39,304 nt of DNA from Actinomycetes bacterium. Lineage in GTDB: Bacteria > Actinomycetota > Actinomycetes > Nanopelagicales > Nanopelagicaceae. Below the pieces are notes generated by a model. It had not been told where the DNA came from and ran no database searches. It saw nothing but the letters and a program-made list of their open reading frames with translations. Shown piece after piece: positions 1 through 8,691 of the stretch (positions are counted from its first letter, which is position 1; each line of letters begins with the position of its first letter). Where the stretch lies: assembly GCA_025363635.1 (NCBI GenBank), contig JANYDL010000087.1, forward strand, positions 1 through 39,304. Direction: 5' to 3'. The position numbers and the translations under genes are program-made.

Positions 1-1
1 T

Positions 2-421
2 GTGCGAAAGTGGCACGTCATCGATGCTGAAGATGTCGTATTGGGACGTCTTGCTACCCACGCTGCTGTGCTTCTACGTGGCAAGCACAAAGCCACTTTC
101 GCTCCCCATATGGATATGGGTGACTTCGTCATCATCATCAACGCCGAGAAGGTCGCACTTTCTGGTCAGAAGACAAAGCAGAAATTTGCACACCAACATT
201 CAGGTTTCCCGGGCGGCCTAACCTCAACCGTTTATGGAGATCTTCTCGTCAAGCACCCAACACGCGCCGTAGAGAAAGCGATTAAGGGTATGTTGCCCAA
301 GAATCGTCTAGGTCAAGTTGTTGCCACAAAGTTAAAGGTTTACGCAGGGCCTAACCACCCACACGCAGCACAAGCACCGACGCCATATGTTTTTGACCAA
401 GTCTCACAGATCGTTAAGTAG
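2..421 (+). CDS. rplM: 50S ribosomal protein L13 (5' end cut by window)
   Basis: Large-subunit ribosomal protein L13, an early assembly protein that binds 23S rRNA. The visible 139 residues open with [17 protein letters not shown], which in full-length L13 lies about ten residues inside the protein. The GTG at position 2 is therefore probably an internal valine codon and the true start lies before the window. The remaining length fits a family of about 147 residues, and the HPHAAQ-type tail is intact. rpsI follows after 12 bases, the universal L13-S9 operon order. The shared promoter must lie upstream of the window. Identification is secure; only the start is missing. Confidence 0.95.
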   Translation: MRKWHVIDAEDVVLGRLATHAAVLLRGKHKATFAPHMDMGDFVIIINAEKVALSGQKTKQKFAHQHSGFPGGLTSTVYGDLLVKHPTRAVEKAIKGMLPKNRLGQVVATKLKVYAGPNHPHAAQAPTPYVFDQVSQIVK

Positions 422-433
422 AGGAACTTATAA

Positions 434-931
434 ATGATGTCTGAAAATTCTGTAGTTAACGATCTTGATACTGACGAGAACGAAGTACCTACTTCTTACT
501 CTTCATCCACACCAGCCGCGGCGACAAATCGTCCAGCAATCAAGGCTCCAGGTGGAGGAACAGGTCGTCGTAAGGAGGCGGTCGCCCGAGTACGTCTAGT
601 TCCGGGAACTGGTCGCTGGGTTGTCAATGGGAAAGATCTTCCTAATTACTTCCCAAATAAAGTTCACCAACAACTTGTCTCAGAACCCTTCCGCACCGTT
701 GGCGCTGAAAATGGATATGACGTTTTTGCTCGGATTGATGGTGGAGGAGTATCTGGTCAAGCTGGTGCACTCCGACTCGGCGTTGCTCGCGCACTAAATC
801 AAATTGATGAAGAAGCGCATCGCCCCGCGTTGAAGAAGGCTGGCTTCCTTACTCGTGACTCGCGTGTTATTGAGCGCAAGAAATACGGACTGAAGAAGGC
901 CCGTAAGCGCTCGCAGTACAGCAAGCGATAA
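434..931 (+). CDS. rpsI: 30S ribosomal protein S9
   Basis: Small-subunit protein S9, whose C-terminal tail reaches the decoding site and contacts P-site tRNA. The 165-residue product has the conserved [14 protein letters not shown] segment around residue 42, the [19 protein letters not shown] core and the basic [12 protein letters not shown] tail ending in the required Lys-Arg. The first 40 residues are an acidic, low-complexity extension, as in many actinobacterial S9 proteins. A GAGGAA Shine-Dalgarno lies just upstream; the first of two adjacent ATG codons was chosen. It is co-transcribed with rplM, and glmM starts 29 bases later. Confidence 0.97.
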   Translation: MMSENSVVNDLDTDENEVPTSYSSSTPAAATNRPAIKAPGGGTGRRKEAVARVRLVPGTGRWVVNGKDLPNYFPNKVHQQLVSEPFRTVGAENGYDVFARIDGGGVSGQAGALRLGVARALNQIDEEAHRPALKKAGFLTRDSRVIERKKYGLKKARKRSQYSKR

Positions 932-960
932 TTTACATCCGCGAGATTTAACCCGCGATC

Positions 961-2301
961 ATGGCGCTCTTTGGCACCGATGGTATTCGTGGTTTAGCTA
1001 ACCGTGATCTCACTGCTGAACTTGCTCTTGATGTAGCAGTTGCTGCCGCACATATTCTGATCGAAAGCCTTGGCTCAACCGCATCTCGTCCCTTTGCCAT
1101 AGTCGGGCAAGATTCGCGCGCGTCTGGTGAATTTCTTGAGGCTGCGGTAGTGGCAGGTCTAACGAGTGCCGGCGTGGATGTCTATCGAGTGGGAATTCTC
1201 CCGACTCCTGCGATTGCATATCTGGTGGGTGAGACGGGTGCAGACCTTGGCGTAATGATTAGCGCCTCGCACAATCCCATGCCAGATAACGGAATAAAGA
1301 TTTTTTCACGCGGAGGCGGGAAGCTTGACGATTCTCTTGAAGCGGCTATAGAAGCCCGAATGCGCGAACCGTGGCTTCGACCCGTTGGAAGAGATGTAGG
1401 TCGGGCTGTAAATGATGAAACGGCTGCAAATCGATATTTAGATCATTTGCTCTCATCGGTTGAAATAAATCTTGGGGGAATAAAGATTGTTGTGGACTGT
1501 GCGAATGGCGCCTCATCGATAGTTGCTCCCGAGGCTTATCGCCGCGCGGGGGCTGAAGTGATCGCGATCTCTCACCATCCAGACGGTTGGAATATCAACG
1601 ACGGATGCGGTTCTACACATATGGATAGTCTGCGCGAAAGAGTAATTGCAGAGAATGCTCACATTGGAATTGCACACGATGGTGACGCTGACAGGTGCTT
1701 AGCGATTGATGAAAATGGCAATGATATTGATGGAGATCAAATACTCACAGTCCTTGCCTTGAGTATGAAAGCTCGTGGAATTTTGAAAGATAACACCATT
1801 GTTGCAACCGTCATGAGCAATCTAGGTTTTCAATTAGCCATGAAGGATGCTGATATCGATGTCGTAACAACTTCGGTTGGTGATAGATACGTCTTGGAAA
1901 AAATGATTGAATCCGATTTCTCAATTGGCGGCGAGCAATCTGGACATGTAATCCTTCGTGATTTTGCAAATACGGGCGATGGAATTTTGACCGCGCTGGC
2001 TTTACTGCAAGAGATAGCTCGGTCAAAGAAGAGGGCAAGTGAACTTGCTGGAGCCATGTCAAAATTTCCGCAAGTACTCATAAATGTTAGTGGAGTCGCA
2101 AAAGACCGTCTTGGAGATTCCGAAAAAATATCCGAATCTGTAAAAGCTGCGCAAGCCGAACTGGGCGATGAAGGGCGAGTTTTGTTGCGCGCTTCTGGGA
2201 CCGAACAATTGATTCGCGTGATGGTCGAAGCCTCAAGTGATAGCGTTGCCTCTTCTGTGGCAAGTCGTCTGGCAGAAGTCGTACTGCAGGAATTGGGGTA
2301 A
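961..2301 (+). CDS. glmM: phosphoglucosamine mutase
   Basis: Converts glucosamine-6-phosphate to glucosamine-1-phosphate, the step after GlmS toward UDP-GlcNAc, peptidoglycan and glycan precursors; cytoplasmic. The protein begins MALFGTDGIRG, carries the phosphoserine loop ISASHNPMPDNGIK near residue 101, the metal-binding DGDADRCL near residue 240, the sugar-binding GGEQSGH and the phosphate-binding RASGTEQLIRVM near the C-terminus. The length of 446 residues is normal. No convincing Shine-Dalgarno precedes the ATG. It sits in the standard actinobacterial place between rpsI and glmS, four bases before the glmS GTG. Confidence 0.96.
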   Translation: MALFGTDGIRGLANRDLTAELALDVAVAAAHILIESLGSTASRPFAIVGQDSRASGEFLEAAVVAGLTSAGVDVYRVGILPTPAIAYLVGETGADLGVMISASHNPMPDNGIKIFSRGGGKLDDSLEAAIEARMREPWLRPVGRDVGRAVNDETAANRYLDHLLSSVEINLGGIKIVVDCANGASSIVAPEAYRRAGAEVIAISHHPDGWNINDGCGSTHMDSLRERVIAENAHIGIAHDGDADRCLAIDENGNDIDGDQILTVLALSMKARGILKDNTIVATVMSNLGFQLAMKDADIDVVTTSVGDRYVLEKMIESDFSIGGEQSGHVILRDFANTGDGILTALALLQEIARSKKRASELAGAMSKFPQVLINVSGVAKDRLGDSEKISESVKAAQAELGDEGRVLLRASGTEQLIRVMVEASSDSVASSVASRLAEVVLQELG

Positions 2302-2305
2302 ATAA

Positions 2306-4144
2306 GTGTGCGGAATTGTGGGATACACAGGACCACAATCAGCAATCACACCTCTTATTGAGGGATTGCGGCGTTTGGAATATCGCGGCTATGACTCAGC
2401 GGGAATCGCACTTGGAACTAGTGATCGCCTTTTCATCGAAAAACGTGCAGGCAAACTTCTCAATCTTGAATCGGCTTTAACTGCAACACCGCCTATCGCA
2501 AATAGTGGAATCGGGCACACGCGTTGGGCGACTCATGGTGGTCCTACAGATCGTAATGCGCATCCTCATGTTGATAATGAAGGAAAGTTAGCCGTCATCC
2601 ACAATGGAATTATCGAAAATTACACCCAACTTCGCGCTGACCTAGAAGCGAGGGGACATATTTTCACTTCGGAGACGGATACGGAGTCGGTGGCGCATCT
2701 TCTTAGTGATTTGCGTAAAGAACACTCTGGAGATTTATCCGCCGCAATGCGCGAGGCCGTTAAGTCGCTGCGCGGTTCCTTTACCCTATTGGCCATTCAC
2801 GCTGACCAACCCGAAGTGATTGTTGGAGTTCGTCGCAATTCGCCATTAGTTGTTGGCCTAGGAGATAGTGAGAACTTCCTCGCTTCAGATGTTGCCGCTT
2901 TTATCGATTATACAAAGCGCGCTGTAGAACTTGGGCAAGACGAGGTAGTAACAATTACTCCGCTCGGAATCAAAATCACAGACCTTGATGGCACGCACTT
3001 AGAACCAAGAGAGTACGAAATCACATGGGATGCAAGTGCTGCGCAAAAAGGTGGATTTGCCCACTTCATGTTGAAGGAGATTTTCGAACAACCCAAAGCG
3101 GTTGCCGACACATTGCTTGGCCGAATTAATGAACAAGACCAGATTGTTTTAGACGAACTGCATCTCACGCATGAAGAGATATTGGGACTCAAAAAGATCG
3201 TTGTACTTGCTTGCGGTACCGCGTTTCATGCCGGGATGATCGCCAAGTATGCTATTGAAAGATGGGCGCATATTTCTGTTGAAGTCGAATTAGCGAGTGA
3301 ATTTCGCTATAGGGATCCTCTCGTAGATTCGCAGACTCTTGTGATTGCCATTTCACAATCGGGTGAGACGATGGATACTTTGATGGCGCTACGACATGCG
3401 AAAACTTTCGGCGCAAGAATTTTGGCGGTGTGCAACACAAATAGCTCCACAATTCCTCGTGAATCTGACGCAGTTCTCTATACGCATGCGGGGCCAGAGA
3501 TTGCAGTCGCCTCGACCAAAGCTTTTCTGACTCAGGTGGTTGCAACCAATCTCATCGGGCTTTATCTAGCGCAAGCCAGAGGAGTAATGACAGGATCTCA
3601 GGTACGGGAGATTTTTGAAGAAATGTCCGAGCTTCCCGCGAAGATAGAACAGATACTAGAAACAGTTGAGCCCCTGAGAGAACTAACTCGGGGATTTAAA
3701 GATTCTACTTCTGTGCTTTTTTTGGGCCGCCATGTTGGATTCCCCGTAGCGCTAGAGGGTGCGTTGAAACTCAAAGAGCTTGCTTATATGCACGCGGAAG
3801 GTTTTGCTGGAGGCGAATTGAAACACGGACCGATTGCGCTTATCGAAGAGGGGACGCCAGTTATTGCGATTTTGCCATTCGGTCACGAACATGGCTTAGA
3901 TGAAAAGATGTTAAGCAACGTGCAGGAAGTGAAAGCGCGCGGAGCCCGAGTAATTGTGATTGCAAAAGAGGGTGCAGAAGTTACGGGAGCAGAACACATC
4001 ATTCGCGTCCCGAGCTCATCGCCACTTCTCCAACCAATCTTGGCAACAGTGCCGCTTCAGGTTTTTGCATATGAAATGGCTGTCGTCCGGGGAAATGATG
4101 TTGATCAACCTCGAAACCTTGCAAAGTCCGTCACGGTCGAATAA
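2306..4144 (+). CDS. glmS: glutamine-fructose-6-phosphate aminotransferase (isomerizing)
   Basis: Makes glucosamine-6-phosphate from fructose-6-phosphate and glutamine, the entry to amino-sugar synthesis. The GTG start is followed at once by Cys2, the N-terminal nucleophile of the class II glutaminase domain (CGIVGYTGP); HTRWATHG and the substrate loops follow. Two SIS sugar-isomerase domains occupy roughly residues 290-600 (ACGTAFHAGMIAKY, SQSGETMDTL). The C-terminal NLAKSVTVE is the conserved end containing the late lysine. The 612 residues match the family. It is coupled to glmM. I see no glmS ribozyme, and there is no room for one in the 4-base gap. Confidence 0.97.
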   Translation: MCGIVGYTGPQSAITPLIEGLRRLEYRGYDSAGIALGTSDRLFIEKRAGKLLNLESALTATPPIANSGIGHTRWATHGGPTDRNAHPHVDNEGKLAVIHNGIIENYTQLRADLEARGHIFTSETDTESVAHLLSDLRKEHSGDLSAAMREAVKSLRGSFTLLAIHADQPEVIVGVRRNSPLVVGLGDSENFLASDVAAFIDYTKRAVELGQDEVVTITPLGIKITDLDGTHLEPREYEITWDASAAQKGGFAHFMLKEIFEQPKAVADTLLGRINEQDQIVLDELHLTHEEILGLKKIVVLACGTAFHAGMIAKYAIERWAHISVEVELASEFRYRDPLVDSQTLVIAISQSGETMDTLMALRHAKTFGARILAVCNTNSSTIPRESDAVLYTHAGPEIAVASTKAFLTQVVATNLIGLYLAQARGVMTGSQVREIFEEMSELPAKIEQILETVEPLRELTRGFKDSTSVLFLGRHVGFPVALEGALKLKELAYMHAEGFAGGELKHGPIALIEEGTPVIAILPFGHEHGLDEKMLSNVQEVKARGARVIVIAKEGAEVTGAEHIIRVPSSSPLLQPILATVPLQVFAYEMAVVRGNDVDQPRNLAKSVTVE

Positions 4145-4147
4145 CTC

Positions 4148-4813
4148 ATGGAGCAGGTTCTGCGACGTCGCGCTCAGATGATTACAGCGCTTCGCTGGTC
4201 GGCGATATTTTTAGTCGGTTTTCTCATTGTTACCCAACAAGTAATGAGTGACGGACCGCTAATTTCTTTAGACAGCAAGATTGCGGGGGCAAAACGTCAC
4301 AACTTTGGCTCCTTCGTTGATTTCCTTCTTCGTAAAGTGGATAACCTCGGACTCCGAGGACTTACAGCAACAATTTTAATTTTGTCTGCCCTTTATATCT
4401 CTCGCCAATTCAAATCTTGGCGCCCTGTAAATCTTGCGGTGCTTTCCCTTCTCTCCCTTAATCTTGTTGTTGGCGTGGCGAAGTTGGCGATAGGTCGAAC
4501 CAAGCCGAAATTGAATGTGGATTTAATTCATGCGGGAGGCCTTTCCTACCCCAGCGGGCACGCATCTAATGCTTTGCTTTCTTGGGGAATGTTGGCTTAT
4601 CTTATTTATCGCTACACGCGTCATGAGAGTTATCACGGACGACTATTGAGCGGGATCGTTGCGCTCATTACCTTATCTGTGTGCACAGTTTCGCTTTTTC
4701 GATCCACACATTGGCTTTCCGATCTTCTTGGTGGCTTATTTATTGGGGGAGCACTTCTAGTTTTAATTATCGCTATTGATCGATATTTTCCTTCAGAAAG
4801 CCAACACTCCTGA
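4148..4813 (+). CDS. PAP2-family membrane phosphatase
   Basis: An integral membrane phosphatase of the PAP2 / phosphatidic acid phosphatase family, which usually dephosphorylates lipid phosphates or undecaprenyl diphosphate. The 221 residues hold about five to six hydrophobic helices. Family motifs are visible but drifted: motif 1 reads KLAIGRTKP at 112-120 (Lys where Arg is usual before Pro), motif 2 is PSGH at 135-138, and motif 3 ends in HWLSD at 188-192 but lacks the usual SR dipeptide upstream of His188. The gene starts three bases after glmS, so it is probably co-transcribed; a role in cell-wall lipid-carrier recycling is plausible from context only. The substrate is unknown. Confidence 0.8.
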   Translation: MEQVLRRRAQMITALRWSAIFLVGFLIVTQQVMSDGPLISLDSKIAGAKRHNFGSFVDFLLRKVDNLGLRGLTATILILSALYISRQFKSWRPVNLAVLSLLSLNLVVGVAKLAIGRTKPKLNVDLIHAGGLSYPSGHASNALLSWGMLAYLIYRYTRHESYHGRLLSGIVALITLSVCTVSLFRSTHWLSDLLGGLFIGGALLVLIIAIDRYFPSESQHS

Positions 4814-4843
4814 CTTAGTATTGACCTGTGAGAGAGTGCAATC

Positions 4844-5191
4844 GTGATTGAAGGAATCGGCATTGATGTTGTCGATATTGAACGCTTCGCGCAATCTCTG
4901 CTCAGAACTCCTGCGCTTGCCGATCGACTTTTTACTTCGCGAGAAAAGATTCATCCGCCTTCTTCATTGGCGGCGAGGTTTGCCGCTAAGGAGGCTTTGG
5001 CTAAAGCCTTGAATGCAGGCAAAGGTTTACCTTGGCTCGATGCAGAGGTGATTAATACTGAATCCGGCAAACCTGTCTTTCTCTTTAGGGGAATAATCGC
5101 TGACCTTGTAGATGGCGCCGAAGTGCATTTGTCACTTTCTCACGACGCTGGAATCGCTTCGGCGATTGTGATTGTCGAGCGAAACCCATGA
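4844..5191 (+). CDS. acpS: holo-[acyl-carrier-protein] synthase
   Basis: Transfers 4'-phosphopantetheine from CoA to acyl carrier protein, activating fatty-acid synthesis. The 115-residue protein shows the two family signatures: [12 protein letters not shown] near the N-terminus with the Mg-binding aspartate, and [12 protein letters not shown] near residue 46. The GTG at 4844 was chosen because the protein then begins directly at IEGIGID, and a GAGAG sequence precedes it. Its TGA overlaps the alr ATG (ATGA), so the two are translated together. In mycobacteria an nnr gene lies in this neighbourhood; it is absent here. Confidence 0.94.
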   Translation: MIEGIGIDVVDIERFAQSLLRTPALADRLFTSREKIHPPSSLAARFAAKEALAKALNAGKGLPWLDAEVINTESGKPVFLFRGIIADLVDGAEVHLSLSHDAGIASAIVIVERNP

Positions 5192-6312
5192 TTAATCGAG
5201 CAGAAGTCGTGGTGGACTTAAATTGCATCGCGATGAACATCTCCAAAATTCGCGCAGTTGCAGGCGTACCAGTTATGGCAGTTGTCAAGGCAGATGCCTA
5301 TGGCCATGGATTGATACTCGTCGCTCAAACTGCCATCGCCGCGGGTGCTCAGTGGTTGGGAGTGGCGCTCTTAGAAGAAGCCTTCACGCTTCGCGCTGCG
5401 GGAATACAAGCACCGATTTTATGCTGGCTTGCTCCTCCAGGTTCTGATTATCTTGCGGCAATACGATCGGAGATTGACTTAGCTGTTCCATCAATTCAGA
5501 TATATGAAGAAATTGTTCTCGCAAGTCAATTAGCAGGCAAACGCGCTCGCATCCACATTGAAGTTGATACGGGCATGACGAGGGGTGGTTTCCTGGACGA
5601 ATGGGAGACTTTTATAGATTTGCTGCAAGCTTCGAGGGATGATGTAGAAATTATTGGCATCTTCTCGCACTTTGCTCGAGCCGATGAGCCTGGTGCTGAT
5701 CAGAACTCAGATCAACTCAAGAGATTTACCCAGATGTCTGATGACTTAAATGGCATTGGTATCGAACCGTCGCTACACCATCTTTCAAATTCTGCCGCGA
5801 CGCTAATAGATGCTGCTTCTCATTTTGATCTTGTGCGCGTCGGTATTGCCATGTATGGCTTAACTCCAGACCGCGAAAACTTGGGTTCGTCAAACTCATT
5901 AGGTTTGCGACCTGCAATGACTTTGAGAGCAAGGTTGCATCTTGTGAAGAAAGTTCCCTCACACAGTTTCGTTGGCTATGGGGCCTCATTCCAAACAGAA
6001 CGGGACACCGTGATTGGCGTTGTTGCAATCGGTTATGCCGATGGAATCCCTAGAATTGCCACAGGTGCCGGCGTACTCACTCATGGAATCAAGGCTCCGA
6101 GTGTGGGAAGAATTTCCATGGATCAATTTGTCGTGGATCTGGGCCCGGACTCAACGGCAAAGGCTGGTGAATGGGTAACTATTTTTTCTTCTAGTGAAGA
6201 TGGTGGCTATACCGCTGATGACTGGGGTAAGGCGAGTCAGAGCATCAATTACGAAATCGTTACGAGGATTGGCTCGCGAGTACCGCGGTTATATCTACCG
6301 GTGCATTCATGA
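5188..6312 (+). CDS. alr: alanine racemase
   Basis: PLP enzyme interconverting L- and D-alanine for peptidoglycan. The N-terminal barrel carries the PLP lysine motif [11 protein letters not shown] near residue 34. The C-terminal beta domain shows VGYGASFQ, with the catalytic tyrosine, and [13 protein letters not shown]. The 374 residues are a normal length. It overlaps acpS upstream by ATGA and livG downstream by another ATGA, so the liv transporter genes appear to be attached to the end of the cell-wall operon. Confidence 0.96.
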   Translation: MINRAEVVVDLNCIAMNISKIRAVAGVPVMAVVKADAYGHGLILVAQTAIAAGAQWLGVALLEEAFTLRAAGIQAPILCWLAPPGSDYLAAIRSEIDLAVPSIQIYEEIVLASQLAGKRARIHIEVDTGMTRGGFLDEWETFIDLLQASRDDVEIIGIFSHFARADEPGADQNSDQLKRFTQMSDDLNGIGIEPSLHHLSNSAATLIDAASHFDLVRVGIAMYGLTPDRENLGSSNSLGLRPAMTLRARLHLVKKVPSHSFVGYGASFQTERDTVIGVVAIGYADGIPRIATGAGVLTHGIKAPSVGRISMDQFVVDLGPDSTAKAGEWVTIFSSSEDGGYTADDWGKASQSINYEIVTRIGSRVPRLYLPVHS

Positions 6313-7070
6313 CCACGCCATCGGCGATCTTGGCTGTCGAAAGACTGTCAGTTGATTTTGGGGGCCTGCACGCACTCAGAGATGTATATCTGGAGCTGTA
6401 CAGCCAAGAAGTTGTGGGAGTCATCGGACCAAACGGAGCAGGAAAGTCAACGCTGTTTAATGCCCTATGCGGCATAGTCGCGCCAAAAGACGGATCGCTG
6501 ACTTTGAATGGTCTTTCACATCCATGGCCAAAAACGCGGGAGTTGGCTGATTTGGGTATTGCTCGAACGTTGCAGGGGGTTGGACTTTTTCCCGACCTCA
6601 CAGTTTTAGAAAATGTAATGGTCGGTGCGACTAAATTTGTTCACTCCGGATTTATTTCAGCAGCTTTCGGTAGAAGTAGAGACGAATCGCATTTGCGAGA
6701 ACGAGCGATGTTGGCACTTGAAAGGGTTTACGGAACTAGCCTTGCACATATTCGGGCGGATTCTCTTTCATATCCTGATACGAAACGAGTTGCCATCGCA
6801 CGGGCGCTGGTAAGTGAGCCAAGAATTTTAATGCTTGATGAACCGGCTGGCGGATTAGGTAATGCAGATATTGAATGGATGAATGGGCTCATAAATAATC
6901 TGAAATTGCAGTGTTCGGTATTACTTGTTGAACATCACATGGATGTTGTTATGTCGGTCTGCGACCGACTATATGTCCTCAACTTTGGAGAAGTTATTGC
7001 GAGTGGATTCGCAGACCAAGTGCGTCGTGATCCCGCAGTTATAGCTGCATACCTCGGGGCGGGAATCTAA
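6309..7070 (+). CDS. livG: branched-chain amino acid-type ABC transporter ATPase, LivG-like
   Basis: One of two ATPases of a HAAT-family (hydrophobic amino acid/amide) importer. Walker A is GPNGAGKST near residue 40; Walker B with the catalytic Glu is ILMLDEPAG near 173; the H-loop VEHHMDVV follows. The C-loop is unusual: where LivG normally has a YGQQR-type signature, this protein reads LSYPDTKR (153-160), so the signature glycine is missing. The Liv-type tail (VRRDPAVIAAYLG) is present. The ATG overlaps the alr stop and its own TAA overlaps the livF ATG. Substrate is inferred from the family only. Confidence 0.9.
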   Translation: MTTPSAILAVERLSVDFGGLHALRDVYLELYSQEVVGVIGPNGAGKSTLFNALCGIVAPKDGSLTLNGLSHPWPKTRELADLGIARTLQGVGLFPDLTVLENVMVGATKFVHSGFISAAFGRSRDESHLRERAMLALERVYGTSLAHIRADSLSYPDTKRVAIARALVSEPRILMLDEPAGGLGNADIEWMNGLINNLKLQCSVLLVEHHMDVVMSVCDRLYVLNFGEVIASGFADQVRRDPAVIAAYLGAGI

Positions 7071-7780
7071 TGAGCCTGGAAGTGCGGGAGGTAAGTGTTC
7101 ACCATGGTCCAATACGTGCCATCAACAAAATATCCTTTGATGTCCAGGCCGGAGAACTGGTTGCAATGATTGGTTCAAATGGCGCGGGCAAAACGAGCTT
7201 ATTGCGAGCGTTATCTGGCCTCAATCGCTCGGCGGAAGGATCTGCTCGGTGGAATGGTTTTGAGCTTTTACATACGAAACCTGAAATCCTGGTGCGTCAT
7301 GGTGTTTCCCATGTCTCAGAAGGTAAATCGGTAATTCCAGAATTGACGGTTGAAGATAATCTAAATTTGGGCGCCCTCTGGCGACGTGATCAAAGTCAAG
7401 CCCATCGAACTCGTCAGAGCCTTTTAGATCATTTTCCAAGATTGGCAGAACGTATGAAGCAATCGGCAGACACGCTCTCGGGCGGGGAGCGACAGATGTT
7501 AGCGATTTGTCGAGCCATGATGTCCCAACCTGAGCTTCTACTTTTAGATGAACCATCGCTAGGGTTAGCTCCACTGATAGTTGCTCAGATCTTTGAGACC
7601 ATCCGAGATCTCACAACAACAATGGGACTCACTGTGATTTTGGTTGAACAAAACGCGATGAGTGCATTGAAAGTGGCAGATCAAGGGATTGTTCTCAATC
7701 TCGGAAGTATTGCTGCGATCGGTAGTGCCCAATCTCTTATCGCCGATCCAAAGGTCCGCGCGGCCTACCTAGGTTATTGA
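7070..7780 (+). CDS. livF: branched-chain amino acid-type ABC transporter ATPase, LivF-like
   Basis: Second ATPase of the importer. It has GSNGAGKTS as Walker A, the Liv-specific SHVSEGKSVIPELTVEDNL segment, an intact LSGGERQML signature, and LLLLDEPSLGLAP as Walker B. Length 236 matches LivF. Unlike its partner, its signature motif is canonical, so the two ATP sites of the heterodimer may be unequal. It starts on the last base of the livG stop codon (TAATG) and ends two bases before the preferred livH ATG. Confidence 0.93.
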   Translation: MSLEVREVSVHHGPIRAINKISFDVQAGELVAMIGSNGAGKTSLLRALSGLNRSAEGSARWNGFELLHTKPEILVRHGVSHVSEGKSVIPELTVEDNLNLGALWRRDQSQAHRTRQSLLDHFPRLAERMKQSADTLSGGERQMLAICRAMMSQPELLLLDEPSLGLAPLIVAQIFETIRDLTTTMGLTVILVEQNAMSALKVADQGIVLNLGSIAAIGSAQSLIADPKVRAAYLGY

Positions 7781-7782
7781 CC

Positions 7783-8691
7783 ATGTATCAATTCATAAAC
7801 ACCATTTTCATCGGGATAACCTCTGGCGCCATCTACTCGCTGATGGCTATCGCGCTAGTACTTGTCTGGCGAAGTACCCGCGTAGTGAATTTCGCTCAAG
7901 CGGGAATGGCACTTCTCTCGACCTACATTGGTTACGAGTTTATTCAGCGATTTCATTCTTTTTGGTTGGCGCTATTCCTAGCAATGGTTGCTGGCGCGGG
8001 AATTGGCGCCCTCGTAGATTCAATTTTCATGCGAACTCTCTTTCGCCGCGTCGCGCACGGTCCAATTGCCGGAGTCGCTCCTATAATTGCAACGTTGGGT
8101 CTTCTTGGATTAATTCGAGCAAGCCTTGGACTTGCAGTTGGAAATAGTGATGTGAGTATTCGACCGCCCGTGTCTAATGTTGGGTACACAATTTCGGGAC
8201 ACACTCTGGCTTTCTCCCCACTTAAACTGGTAATAGTCTCTGCTGCAGTATTTCTGATGATTGCTCTTTCTATTCTTTTTTCAAAAACTAATATTGGACT
8301 TTCATTGAGAGCATCGGCATTTTCTCCGGAGATTGCACGCTTAGCAGGTGTACGCGTTGATCGAGTCAGAACACTTGGTTGGGCAATTGCAGGAGCGGCC
8401 GGCGCAGCCGCAGGAATGTTACAAACCCCAAGTGGTACTGGGGCGCTTTCGCCAGACTCACTTGATTTCAGTTTGCTCTTGGTCTTCGGGTTTATCGCAG
8501 CAGTGATCGGCGGCTTGGAAAGTTTGATTGGAGCGGTCCTTGGTGGAGTGCTTCTTGGATTAGTTCTGGCATTTGTCTTGACATACATGAGTGGATCTCT
8601 GGTCTTCATCACTGCATTCGTTCTCCTCATCATTGTGTTGCTTGTACGGCCACAAGGCATTATTGGCATGAATCGCGGGCGACGTGCATAA
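7783..8691 (+). CDS. livH: branched-chain amino acid-type ABC permease, LivH-like
   Basis: Inner-membrane permease subunit of the importer, about 302 residues with around eight transmembrane helices. LivH hallmarks include the N-terminal GITSGAIYSLMAIALVL segment, RVVNFAQAGMALL (usually VxNFAxG), ASAFSPEIARLAGVRVDRVRTL with the EAA-like coupling loop, and the conserved tail VRPQGIIG. An in-frame TTG at 7777 overlaps the livF stop, but the ATG at 7783 fits family N-termini better. It shares an 8-base overlap with livM. Confidence 0.93.
   Translation: MYQFINTIFIGITSGAIYSLMAIALVLVWRSTRVVNFAQAGMALLSTYIGYEFIQRFHSFWLALFLAMVAGAGIGALVDSIFMRTLFRRVAHGPIAGVAPIIATLGLLGLIRASLGLAVGNSDVSIRPPVSNVGYTISGHTLAFSPLKLVIVSAAVFLMIALSILFSKTNIGLSLRASAFSPEIARLAGVRVDRVRTLGWAIAGAAGAAAGMLQTPSGTGALSPDSLDFSLLLVFGFIAAVIGGLESLIGAVLGGVLLGLVLAFVLTYMSGSLVFITAFVLLIIVLLVRPQGIIGMNRGRRA

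Noticed and set aside
2302-2305. Possible glmS ribozyme upstream of glmS.
   Set aside because: Only four bases separate glmM and glmS, and the ribozyme is a Firmicutes-type feature.
1830-2345. A 171-codon open frame antisense to the end of glmM and the start of glmS.
   Set aside because: Both forward genes have complete family motifs; the antisense frame has no start signal or recognisable domain.
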